Positions 57,085 to 64,000 of a stretch of DNA of 64,000 nt are shown piece after piece; within the stretch, counting starts at the first letter, position 1, and the number at the start of each line of letters is the position of its first letter. The DNA comes from an uncultured Microbacterium sp. Its GTDB lineage: Bacteria; Actinomycetota; Actinomycetes; Actinomycetales; Microbacteriaceae. The stretch lies in the NCBI RefSeq assembly GCF_947488465.1, contig NZ_CANKZA010000003.1, forward strand, positions 310,001 to 374,000, given 5' to 3'. The position numbers and the translations under genes were made by a program. A model generated the notes under the pieces. It saw only the letters and a list, made by a program, of their open reading frames with translations. It made no database searches and had not been told where the DNA came from.

Positions 57085-57672
57085 TCACCAGATCGCGAGT
57101 CGGAGCACTCCGGCGACCGCGCATGCCCACAGCAGGCTCGCCAACGTCCCGACGATGAATCTCTCCCGTGCGGCGGGAGTCGCCAGCTCCGTGAAGCGTC
57201 CGACTCCCTTGACGGCGACGACCACGGCGATCACCGCGGGGAAGCCGGCAAGGACCCCCAGGATGACCGAGAGGCGTTCGAGGTAGCCGATCGTGAGGCC
57301 GCCGCGCAGGATTTCCTCCTGGCGCGGGCTCGATTTCTCGGACATGAGTTCGACGAGGATCCCTCCGCGCGTTCCCTCCGCGGTGCGGCCGCCGTCGGCG
57401 ACGGCGAGCACCCACCGCGTGAACGGGTCACCGCCGACGGTTCCGAGCGCCGTCCCCACGAGAGCGAGGATCGCGCCGAACAGCAGCGGCACGTTGTAGG
57501 GGAGGACCGTCACCGAGATGAGACAGAGCACCACCAGGCCCGCGGCGATCACGAGGGGGACACCGCGGGGTCTGCGCAACGAGACGGTGACCAGCACCAG
57601 TGCCCCGCACAGCGCGAGGAACAGGAAGATCACGACCAGGGTCGTGGTGAGGACGTCGGCAGAGGCAGCCAC
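57085..57672 (-). CDS. membrane protein with DUF3307-like C-terminus
   Basis: A 195-residue protein with about five membrane helices (near 8-30, 38-56, 61-80, 136-154, 172-192) and a hydrophilic segment (about 82-128) between the third and fourth. The C-terminal pattern GYLERL (129-134), AVKGVGRFTE (153-162) and RFIVGTLASL (171-180) resembles the end of DUF3307 proteins (GxLERLL, AAKSxxRF, IGTxxS), which are often encoded beside SatD. The GTG start at 57672 is preceded by CAGACT at the leaderless spacing. Its stop abuts the satD stop with no gap. Function unknown; a partnership with SatD is inferred. Confidence 0.68.
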   Translation of the reverse strand: MAASADVLTTTLVVIFLFLALCGALVLVTVSLRRPRGVPLVIAAGLVVLCLISVTVLPYNVPLLFGAILALVGTALGTVGGDPFTRWVLAVADGGRTAEGTRGGILVELMSEKSSPRQEEILRGGLTIGYLERLSVILGVLAGFPAVIAVVVAVKGVGRFTELATPAARERFIVGTLASLLWACAVAGVLRLAIW

Positions 57673-57738
57673 GTCGTCAGTCTGACACGCCCTCCCGACG
57701 CCGTCCGGGTGCCACACGGCGGGCAGCGGCCCCGCTGA

Positions 57739-57751
57739 TAGCCTGGAGCGC
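57739..57751 (+). promoter_or_regulatory. -10 element of tyrS (leaderless type)
   Basis: TAGCCT (57739-57744), seven bases, GTG at 57752. Confidence 0.5.
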
Positions 57752-59071
57752 GTGTCTGAACCCGCCGTGAACACCGCACCGACCGCCCTGGAACCCGCCA
57801 ACGACCCGGCGTTCGAGAACGTCTGGGACGAGATCGTCTGGCGCGGACTCGTGCACGTCTCGACCGACCAAGAGCAGCTCCGGGAACTCCTCGGCGGAAG
57901 CCCCATCACCTACTACTGCGGGTTCGACCCGACGGCCCCGAGCCTGCACCTGGGCAATCTCGTCCAGCTGCTGACGATGCGCAGGCTCCAACTCGCCGGA
58001 CACCGGCCCCTGGGGCTCGTCGGGGGATCCACGGGTCTCATCGGTGACCCGCGTCCCTCTGCCGAGCGCACGCTCAACACGAAAGACACGGTGGCGGAAT
58101 GGGTCGGCTACCTGCGCTCGCAGGTCGAGCGGTTCTTGAGCTTCGAGGGTGAAAACACCGCGCGGATGGTCAACAACCTCGACTGGACCGCGCCGCTGAG
58201 TGCGATCGACTTCCTCCGCGAGATCGGCAAGCATTATCGGGTCGGCACGATGCTGAAGAAGGATGCCGTCGCCGCCCGCCTGAACTCGGATGCGGGCATC
58301 AGCTACACCGAGTTCAGCTACCAGATTCTGCAGGGGATGGACTTCCTCGAGCTGTACCGACAGTACGACTGCGTCCTGCAGACCGGCGGATCCGATCAAT
58401 GGGGCAACCTCACCAGCGGGACGGACCTCATCCACCGCGTCGAGGGTGCGTCGGTCCACGCGATCGGGACGCCGCTGATCACCAACAGCGACGGCACGAA
58501 GTTCGGCAAGAGCGAGGGCAACGCGATCTGGCTGGATGCCGCGATGTGCAGCCCGTACCGCATGTACCAGTTCTGGCTCAACACCGACGATGCCGATGTC
58601 ATCGCCCGCATGAAGATCTTCACGTTCCTCACGCGCGCCGAGATCGAGGAGCACGAGCACCTCGTCGCTGCCGAGCCGTTCCGTCGCGCAGCGCAGAAGC
58701 GGCTCGCGCGAGAGGTGACGACATTCGTCCACGGGCCAGCGGCCACCGCTGCCGTCGTCGCGGCATCCGATGCGCTGTTCGGTCAGGGAGATCTCACGAC
58801 CCTCGATCCGGAGGTTCTGCGCGCGGCGCTCGCGGAGTTGCCGAACGCGGAAATCCCCGCGGGAACCGCGGTCGTCCAGGCGCTCGTCGACACGCAGCTC
58901 GTCGCGTCGCTCTCGGAGGCGCGCCGGGCGATCGCGCAGGGCGGCGTGAGCCTCGACGGTGTCAAGGTCGACGATGAGGCGGCGGCCGTTGCGGGTTCGC
59001 TGCCGGGTGGGGTGTCCGTGCTGCGGCGCGGCAAGAAGACCCTCGCGGGCCTCTTCGTCACTGCCGTCTGA
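57752..59071 (+). CDS. tyrS: tyrosyl-tRNA synthetase
   Basis: Class I synthetase, 439 residues. The HIGH motif is in PTAPSLHLGNLVQL, the tyrosine site includes YQILQGMDFLELY, the KMSKS equivalent is KFGKSEGN, and an S4 RNA-binding domain closes the protein (LSEARRAIAQGGVSLDGVKV). The start is GTG with a leaderless-type promoter. No T-box is present. Confidence 0.96.
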   Translation: MSEPAVNTAPTALEPANDPAFENVWDEIVWRGLVHVSTDQEQLRELLGGSPITYYCGFDPTAPSLHLGNLVQLLTMRRLQLAGHRPLGLVGGSTGLIGDPRPSAERTLNTKDTVAEWVGYLRSQVERFLSFEGENTARMVNNLDWTAPLSAIDFLREIGKHYRVGTMLKKDAVAARLNSDAGISYTEFSYQILQGMDFLELYRQYDCVLQTGGSDQWGNLTSGTDLIHRVEGASVHAIGTPLITNSDGTKFGKSEGNAIWLDAAMCSPYRMYQFWLNTDDADVIARMKIFTFLTRAEIEEHEHLVAAEPFRRAAQKRLAREVTTFVHGPAATAAVVAASDALFGQGDLTTLDPEVLRAALAELPNAEIPAGTAVVQALVDTQLVASLSEARRAIAQGGVSLDGVKVDDEAAAVAGSLPGGVSVLRRGKKTLAGLFVTAV

Positions 59072-59081
59072 CCGCTGACGG

Positions 59082-59891
59082 ATGCCGTTCACCCCCGCGC
59101 ACGCCGTCGTCGCGCTGCCGTTCCTGCGCACTCCGCTGCTTCCGGCCGCGATGGCGATTGGCGCAATGGCGCCGGACCTTCCGCTGTTCGTGCGGGGGAC
59201 GGCCATCAGCTACCAGGCGACCCACACCAACGTGGTGCTCTCGACCATGCTCGCCATGGCTCTCTTGGCACTGTGGTATCTGGTGCTGCGGCCTGCCGTT
59301 CGGGAACTGACGCCGAGGCCGATCGCCGCTCGCCTGCCGGGGGAGTGGGATGCCACCGGATCAGCCGCGTGGTCTGCCGTGCGTGCGTCGCGCCCGGGCG
59401 CCGAGCGGCCGATCTGGGGGCGTCCGCTCGTGTGGGTCATCAGCGTGACTGTGTCGCTCCTGCTGGGAGTGCTTTCGCACATCGCGTGGGATGCGTTCAC
59501 GCACGAGGGTCGGTGGGGGCTGAGCGTATTCCCCGCGCTCGCCCAGCAGTGGGGCCCGCTGGCCGGCAAGTGGGTGCAGTACGGATCGGGCGTGGGCGGC
59601 CTTCTCCTGCTCGCCGTCATCGGTGGCGTGTGGCTACGGCGACGACCGACATCGGACGTCCGCCGCGTGCTTCCCGATGCGGCGCGGGCGCTGTGGTGGA
59701 TCTCCCTTCCGCTCATCCTGGTCGTCGCGTGGGTGTGGGGGAGCATCACCTTCGGCGCATTCACATCCGAGTGGACCCCGCAACACCTGGCCTACCGGGT
59801 GCTCCCCCCGGCGTGTGCCGTTTGGGCGGTCCTCACGCTGGCGCTGGCTGTGGGCATCCTGATTGTGCGTCGCACCGCCGTTCGAAAATAG
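59082..59891 (+). CDS. DUF4184 family membrane protein
   Basis: A 269-residue membrane protein with about six helices. It begins MPFTPAHAVVALPFL and has the metal-like His/Asp pattern of DUF4184 (MAPDLPLFVRG, ATHTN, GVLSHIAWDAFTHEG), reminiscent of membrane-bound metal-dependent hydrolases such as YdjM. The conserved His and Asp residues suggest a buried active site, but no reaction is known. It lies 10 bases after tyrS and is probably co-transcribed. Confidence 0.82.
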   Translation: MPFTPAHAVVALPFLRTPLLPAAMAIGAMAPDLPLFVRGTAISYQATHTNVVLSTMLAMALLALWYLVLRPAVRELTPRPIAARLPGEWDATGSAAWSAVRASRPGAERPIWGRPLVWVISVTVSLLLGVLSHIAWDAFTHEGRWGLSVFPALAQQWGPLAGKWVQYGSGVGGLLLLAVIGGVWLRRRPTSDVRRVLPDAARALWWISLPLILVVAWVWGSITFGAFTSEWTPQHLAYRVLPPACAVWAVLTLALAVGILIVRRTAVRK

Positions 59892-59913
59892 CGACGGCGC
59901 GGGTGGCGCGGTA

Positions 59914-59929
59914 ATGTGAACGTACACAT
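59914..59929 (+). promoter_or_regulatory. LacI-type operator before the regulator gene
   Basis: ATGTGAACGTACACAT is symmetric at 14 of 16 positions and overlaps a TAATGT -10 candidate (59912-59917). The same site, differing only at its centre, precedes the transporter operon, so this is very likely autoregulation. Confidence 0.8.
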
Positions 59930-59942
59930 CGAGGTGAGGCGC

Positions 59943-60974
59943 GTGAACGAAACTGGCGAGGAACGCACGCGGACGGCGAGTATCCGCGATGTCGCCCGCG
60001 CCGCCGATGTGTCGTATCAGACCGTGTCGCGCGTCCTGAACGATCATCCGAGCATCCGGCCGGCTACCAAGCAGCGTGTCCTGGATGCGATGGAGGAACT
60101 GCGCTATCGGCCCAACCAGGCCGCGCGTGCTCTGGTGACGAGTCGATCGAGCACGCTCGGTGTGATCCTCGGCTCGCGCGGTGAATACGGCCCGACCTCG
60201 TCCCTCGCCGCGCTCGAGGACTCTGCGCGGGAGCAGGGATACTGGGTCAACTCCGCGTATCTGCGCGACACGAAGCCCGAAACAATCCGGGCCGCCGTCG
60301 AACATCTCCGCCGACAATCGGTCGAGGGGATCGTCGTCCACGCGCCGCAAGTGCGGGTCTTCGACATCCTGGCCGAACTGAACGTCGATATTCCCTATCT
60401 CGGCCTGAATACCGCTGAACGCGGCATCGTCGAACTTGCCGAGGACCAGGTGCGGGGCGGTCGGATGGCGACCGAACACCTCATCGAACTCGGACACGTC
60501 GAAATCGTGCACGTGGCCGGCCCCCAGGACTGGATCGAGGCGGAGAGTCGGATGCGCGGATATCTGCATGCCCTGTCCGACGCCGATCTCCCCACGCGCG
60601 CGCCGATCCTCGGGGACTGGACGGCGGATTTCGGATACCGCGCGGCGTTGGAACTGTCGCATCGTCTTGATTTCACGGCCGTCTTCGCGGCCAACGACGC
60701 GATGGCGATCGGATTGATGCACGGATTCCGTGACGTGGGCATCGATGTTCCTCGACGCGTGAGCATCGTGGGGTTCGACGACATTCCTCTCGCGGCACAT
60801 AGTTGGCCTCCGCTGACGACCGTCCACCAGCAGTTCGCGAGCCTCGGCCGTCGCGCCGTCGCCGAACTGTTGCGACTGATCAACGCCGACGACGCGCCGC
60901 CGCTGGTCGCCTCGATCGAACCGAGTCTGGTGGTCCGCGCCTCCACGGCGCCGGCGTTCGGCCACCAAAAGTGA
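59943..60974 (+). CDS. LacI family transcriptional regulator
   Basis: The product has 343 residues. The N-terminal helix-turn-helix and hinge are ASIRDVARAADVSYQTVSRV and LRYRPNQAARALVTSRS; the rest is the sugar-binding periplasmic-like fold (STLGVILGSRGEYGP, FAANDAMAIGLMHGFRDVG, SIVGFDDIPLAA). The start is taken at GTG 59943, which has a GAGGTGAG ribosome site; the GTG at 59916 lies inside the operator. It is divergent in role but same-strand with the ABC sugar genes, which carry the matching operator. The inducer is presumably the transported sugar. Confidence 0.92.
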   Translation: MNETGEERTRTASIRDVARAADVSYQTVSRVLNDHPSIRPATKQRVLDAMEELRYRPNQAARALVTSRSSTLGVILGSRGEYGPTSSLAALEDSAREQGYWVNSAYLRDTKPETIRAAVEHLRRQSVEGIVVHAPQVRVFDILAELNVDIPYLGLNTAERGIVELAEDQVRGGRMATEHLIELGHVEIVHVAGPQDWIEAESRMRGYLHALSDADLPTRAPILGDWTADFGYRAALELSHRLDFTAVFAANDAMAIGLMHGFRDVGIDVPRRVSIVGFDDIPLAAHSWPPLTTVHQQFASLGRRAVAELLRLINADDAPPLVASIEPSLVVRASTAPAFGHQK

Positions 60975-61001
60975 CGCTTCGATAACGGCCCCATCCGTGG
61001 A

Positions 61002-61055
61002 TTGACACCACGGGTGGAAAGGTGCACGATGAGTGAGCAATGTGAACGGTCACAT
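61002..61055 (+). promoter_or_regulatory. promoter and LacI operator of the sugar importer operon
   Basis: TTGACA (61002-61007), 17 bases, CACGAT (61025-61030), then the operator ATGTGAACGGTCACAT (61040-61055, 14 of 16 symmetric) at the expected transcription start. It matches the operator of the upstream regulator gene at 14 of 16 bases. This placement fits repression by the adjacent LacI protein. Confidence 0.82.
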
Positions 61056-61105
61056 TTAGCCGCCCCGCAACGAACGCGGAACGGAAGACGAGGAGGTCGC
61101 GCCGC

Positions 61106-62653
61106 ATGACCGACGCAGTCCCGATTCTGGAGATGCGCTCCATCACCAAGGAATTCCCCGGGGTCAAAGCCCTGTCCGACGTGTCGATCACCGTAGGTGC
61201 CGGCGAGATCCACGCGATCTGCGGCGAGAACGGCGCCGGCAAGTCCACGCTCATGAAGGTGCTTTCCGGTGTTTACCCCCACGGCACCTACTCGGGGGAG
61301 ATCTGGTTCCGCGGCGGCGTTGTGGAGTTCAAGGACATCCGAGCGAGCGAGAACGCCGGCATCGCGATCATCCATCAAGAACTCGCGCTGATCCCGGAGC
61401 TTTCGATCACCGAGAACATCTTCCTCGGCAACGAAATCGAACGCGCGGGCATCATCGACTGGTCGGCCGCACGCGGCCGTGCGGTCGATCTGCTGGCCCG
61501 GGTGGGGTTGCGTGACGATCCGGACACCCAGATCAAGCACCTGGGTGTCGGCAAGCAGCAGCTGGTCGAGATCTCGAAGGCGTTGGCGAAGGACGTCAAG
61601 CTGCTCATCCTCGATGAGCCGACTGCGGCGCTGAACGAAGACGACTCGCAGCACCTGCTCGATTTGATCCTGGGCCTCAAGGGCAAAGGCATCACGTCGA
61701 TCATCATCAGCCACAAGCTCAACGAGATCGAGCAGATCGCCGACGCGATCACCATCATCCGCGACGGCCGCACGATCGAGACGCTCGACGTCCACGCCGG
61801 TGGCGTCGACGAGGACCGCATCATCCGCGGGATGGTGGGTCGGTCGCTCGAGAGCCGGTACCCCGATCGCACTCCGCACATCGGCGACGTGTTCTTCGAA
61901 GTGCGCGGATGGACTGTGCGGCACCCGCAGATCGCCGAGCGCCTCGTGTGCAAGGGATCGAGCATCTCTGTGCGCAAGGGCGAAATCGTCGGCCTTGCGG
62001 GTCTGATGGGCGCCGGCCGCACCGAGCTCGCCATGAGCCTCTTCGGCCGTTCCTACGGCGTGTACGAGTCCGGTCAGATTTTGATCAACGGCAAGGAAGT
62101 CGCTCTGAAGGACGTCCAATCCGCGATCGATCACGGACTGGCCTACGTGAGCGAGGACCGCAAGGTGCTCGGCCTCAACCTGCTGGACACGATCAAGCGA
62201 TCGATCGTCTCGGCCAAGTTGCGCAAGATCGCGAAGCGCGGCGTGATAGACCCGTACGCCGAAAGCGATGTCGCGGACGACTACCGTAAGCGGCTGCGCA
62301 TCAAGACCCCGAGCGTGGACGTGGGTGTCTCGAAGCTCTCCGGCGGCAACCAGCAGAAGGTCGTTCTGGCGAAGTGGATGTTCTCAGATCCCGATCTGCT
62401 GATCCTCGACGAACCGACCCGCGGGATCGACGTCGGAGCCAAGTACGAGATCTACACGATCATTCAGCAGCTGGCCGCACAGGGGAAGGGCGTCATCCTC
62501 ATCTCGAGCGAACTGCCCGAACTCCTGGGCATCTCCGACCGGATCTACACGATCTTCGAGGGGCAGGTCACCGATGACCTCCCCGTAGCCGAAGCAACAC
62601 CCGAGAACCTCATGCGCAGCATGACCTCCGCACGACAGAAGGCAGGGCGATGA
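61106..62653 (+). CDS. mmsA: monosaccharide ABC transporter ATP-binding protein (MmsA/GguA/XylG type)
   Basis: This 515-residue protein is made of two fused ATPase domains. Domain one has [16 protein letters not shown] and [15 protein letters not shown]; domain two has the degenerate P-loop [11 protein letters not shown], signature [14 protein letters not shown] and [14 protein letters not shown]. It drives a sugar importer of the CUT2 class, best matching the multiple-monosaccharide (GguA) group. An AGGAGG ribosome site precedes ATG 61106. The substrate (xylose, arabinose, galactose or similar) cannot be fixed. Confidence 0.9.
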   Translation: MTDAVPILEMRSITKEFPGVKALSDVSITVGAGEIHAICGENGAGKSTLMKVLSGVYPHGTYSGEIWFRGGVVEFKDIRASENAGIAIIHQELALIPELSITENIFLGNEIERAGIIDWSAARGRAVDLLARVGLRDDPDTQIKHLGVGKQQLVEISKALAKDVKLLILDEPTAALNEDDSQHLLDLILGLKGKGITSIIISHKLNEIEQIADAITIIRDGRTIETLDVHAGGVDEDRIIRGMVGRSLESRYPDRTPHIGDVFFEVRGWTVRHPQIAERLVCKGSSISVRKGEIVGLAGLMGAGRTELAMSLFGRSYGVYESGQILINGKEVALKDVQSAIDHGLAYVSEDRKVLGLNLLDTIKRSIVSAKLRKIAKRGVIDPYAESDVADDYRKRLRIKTPSVDVGVSKLSGGNQQKVVLAKWMFSDPDLLILDEPTRGIDVGAKYEIYTIIQQLAAQGKGVILISSELPELLGISDRIYTIFEGQVTDDLPVAEATPENLMRSMTSARQKAGR

Positions 62654-63993
62654 GCACCGAAACGGTCCCCACGAAAAGCACAGGCGGCCTGGCCGACCTG
62701 AAGAAGATGTTCGGAGCCGGCACGTCCTCGCTCCGTCAGTTCGGCATCCTCGCGTCACTCATCGCGATCATCCTGGTCTTTCAGGTCTGGACCGGCGGCA
62801 CCACCTTGTCGTCGCAGAACCTGATCAACGTCGTCAGTCAGCAGTCCTACATCCTGATCCTCGCGATCGGCATGGTGATGGTCATCATCATGGGTCATAT
62901 CGACCTGTCCGTCGGGTCGGTCGCCGCGTTCGTCGGCATCATCGTCGCGAAGTCGATGAGCGAGTGGAACGTGCCGTGGCCGTTCGCGATCGCCATCGGC
63001 CTGGTCGTCGGCGTGCTCGTCGGAGCCTGGCAAGGATTCTGGGTCGCGTACGTGGGTGTGCCTGCGTTCATCGTGACTCTTGCCGGCATGCTGATCTTCC
63101 GCGGTGCCAACCAGGCGATCGGTCAGTCGACCACGACGCCGGTACCACCGGAGTTCAGCTTCATCGGGTCTGGATATCTGCCGGAGTTGCCGATCGCCGT
63201 CCCCTTCAACGTGCTGACCATGCTCCTCGGCCTCATCGGGGTCGGGTGGATCGTCTACAACGAGCTCCGTCTGCGCCGCCAGCAGGCCCGGATCGGCACG
63301 CAGTCCGCACCGCTGTGGGTCTCGGCGCTCAAAGTCATCGTTCTCTCGGGTGCGATTCTCTGGGCTGCGTGGTTGTTCGCGACGGGCCGCCCGGGAACCA
63401 GCTTCCCGATCTCCGGTGTGATTCTGCTCGTGCTTGTGGTCGTCTACTCGTTCGTCACGAACAGCACCGTGTTCGGCCGTCACATCTACGCCGTGGGTGG
63501 AAACCGCATGGCCGCAGCGCTCTCGGGCGTCAAGGATCGCCGCGTCGACTTCTTCGTGATGATGAACATGTCGGTGCTCGCCGCCGTGGCAGGAATGATC
63601 TACGTCGGGCGCGCCACGGCCTCCGGTCCGCAGGACGGAAACGGCTGGGAACTCGACGCGATCGCCGCGGTCTTCATCGGTGGAGCGGCGGTCTCGGGCG
63701 GCATCGGCACCGTGATCGGGTCGATCATCGGCGGTCTCGTCATGGCATTCCTCAACAACGGACTCCAGCTGGTCGGAGCCGGTGCCGACACCGTGTCGAT
63801 CACCAAGGGGCTCGTTCTGCTTCTCGCGGTCGCGGTCGACGTGATGAGCAAGCGTCGCGGTGGTCCGTCCATCATCGGACTCCTCACACGTCGCCGCGAT
63901 AAGACCGCAGAGTTCCCCACCAGTGTCCCCGCCGTCACTCCGACGTCGGGAACGAACGAGTCGAGCCAGCCGGCCGACCTTCCCAAGGGCTAG
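62650..63993 (+). CDS. mmsB: monosaccharide ABC transporter permease (MmsB/GguB type)
   Basis: A 447-residue permease with about ten helices in two blocks, separated by a hydrophilic stretch ([11 protein letters not shown]). [21 protein letters not shown] is the family signature region, and [14 protein letters not shown] is the ATPase-contact loop. It overlaps mmsA by four bases. The sugar-binding protein is not upstream in this unit and probably follows beyond the window end. The last 30 residues are a soluble tail. Confidence 0.9.
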   Translation: MSTETVPTKSTGGLADLKKMFGAGTSSLRQFGILASLIAIILVFQVWTGGTTLSSQNLINVVSQQSYILILAIGMVMVIIMGHIDLSVGSVAAFVGIIVAKSMSEWNVPWPFAIAIGLVVGVLVGAWQGFWVAYVGVPAFIVTLAGMLIFRGANQAIGQSTTTPVPPEFSFIGSGYLPELPIAVPFNVLTMLLGLIGVGWIVYNELRLRRQQARIGTQSAPLWVSALKVIVLSGAILWAAWLFATGRPGTSFPISGVILLVLVVVYSFVTNSTVFGRHIYAVGGNRMAAALSGVKDRRVDFFVMMNMSVLAAVAGMIYVGRATASGPQDGNGWELDAIAAVFIGGAAVSGGIGTVIGSIIGGLVMAFLNNGLQLVGAGADTVSITKGLVLLLAVAVDVMSKRRGGPSIIGLLTRRRDKTAEFPTSVPAVTPTSGTNESSQPADLPKG

Positions 63994-64000
63994 TCCCGGG

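Overview
This is ordinary, densely packed chromosome from a very GC-rich actinobacterium, most likely a Microbacteriaceae member close to Microbacterium. The evidence is the gene neighbourhoods (pnp; dapB-thyA-folA-dapA-rnj-ftsK-pgsA-cinA; clgR-DUF3046-recA-recX-miaB-miaA-dapF-hflX; hisC-hisB-hisH-priA-sseB; infC-rpmI-rplT; pheST; argCJBDF-argH; tyrS), frequent GTG starts, DAP-type lysine and cell-wall genes and a dual-function PriA. I see no rRNA, tRNA, CRISPR array, phage or insertion sequence. The genus is an inference from gene content and order.

Layout. 1-9129: end of pnp, an aldo/keto reductase-like protein with a damaged active site, a histidine phosphatase, a GNAT enzyme, dapB, small membrane and redox proteins, thyA-folA, and a DUF559-type nuclease-like protein. 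9254-16411: dapA, RNase J, a GNAT enzyme, ftsK, pgsA, cinA. 16566-24877: clgR, DUF3046, recA, recX, miaB, miaA, dapF, a methyltransferase, hflX. 24889-29341: an S9 peptidase, metF, then two neighbouring decayed genes (a metE remnant and a membrane-protein pseudogene). 29391-34714: lexA with a divergent LysM protein, then a his operon ending in sseB. 34879-37715: DUF1844, infC-rpmI-rplT, an RNA methyltransferase. 37802-41194: a glutamate-type ABC importer. 41243-48326: pheST, an AAA ATPase, an ABC exporter pair. 48378-56396: an arginine cluster with a membrane protein inside it and no argG or argR. 56434-59891: SatD, a convergent membrane protein, tyrS, DUF4184. 59943-63993: a LacI regulator and the first two genes of a monosaccharide ABC importer.

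Main observations. (1) About a third of the genes have a TANNNT hexamer ending 6-8 bases before the start codon, the signature of leaderless mRNAs; this also fixes several starts. (2) Two unlisted short frames with the same architecture lie beside amino-acid biosynthesis genes: an Arg-rich 24-codon frame before argC and a His-rich 23-codon frame overlapping the hisA/priA start. Both could be attenuator-like leader peptides. (3) SatD carries, in order, motifs like those of class III nucleotide cyclases, has a C-terminal helix-turn-helix, and is convergent with a membrane protein whose C-terminus resembles DUF3307 proteins; this is the best candidate here for an undescribed system. (4) metE has been reduced to about 240 bases holding three pieces in three frames, next to a membrane-protein gene broken twice. 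(5) Regulatory sites can be seen directly: paired LacI operators, an SOS box on the recA promoter, large hairpins before the LysM gene and between the importer genes gluB and gluC, and a probable AUC start for infC.
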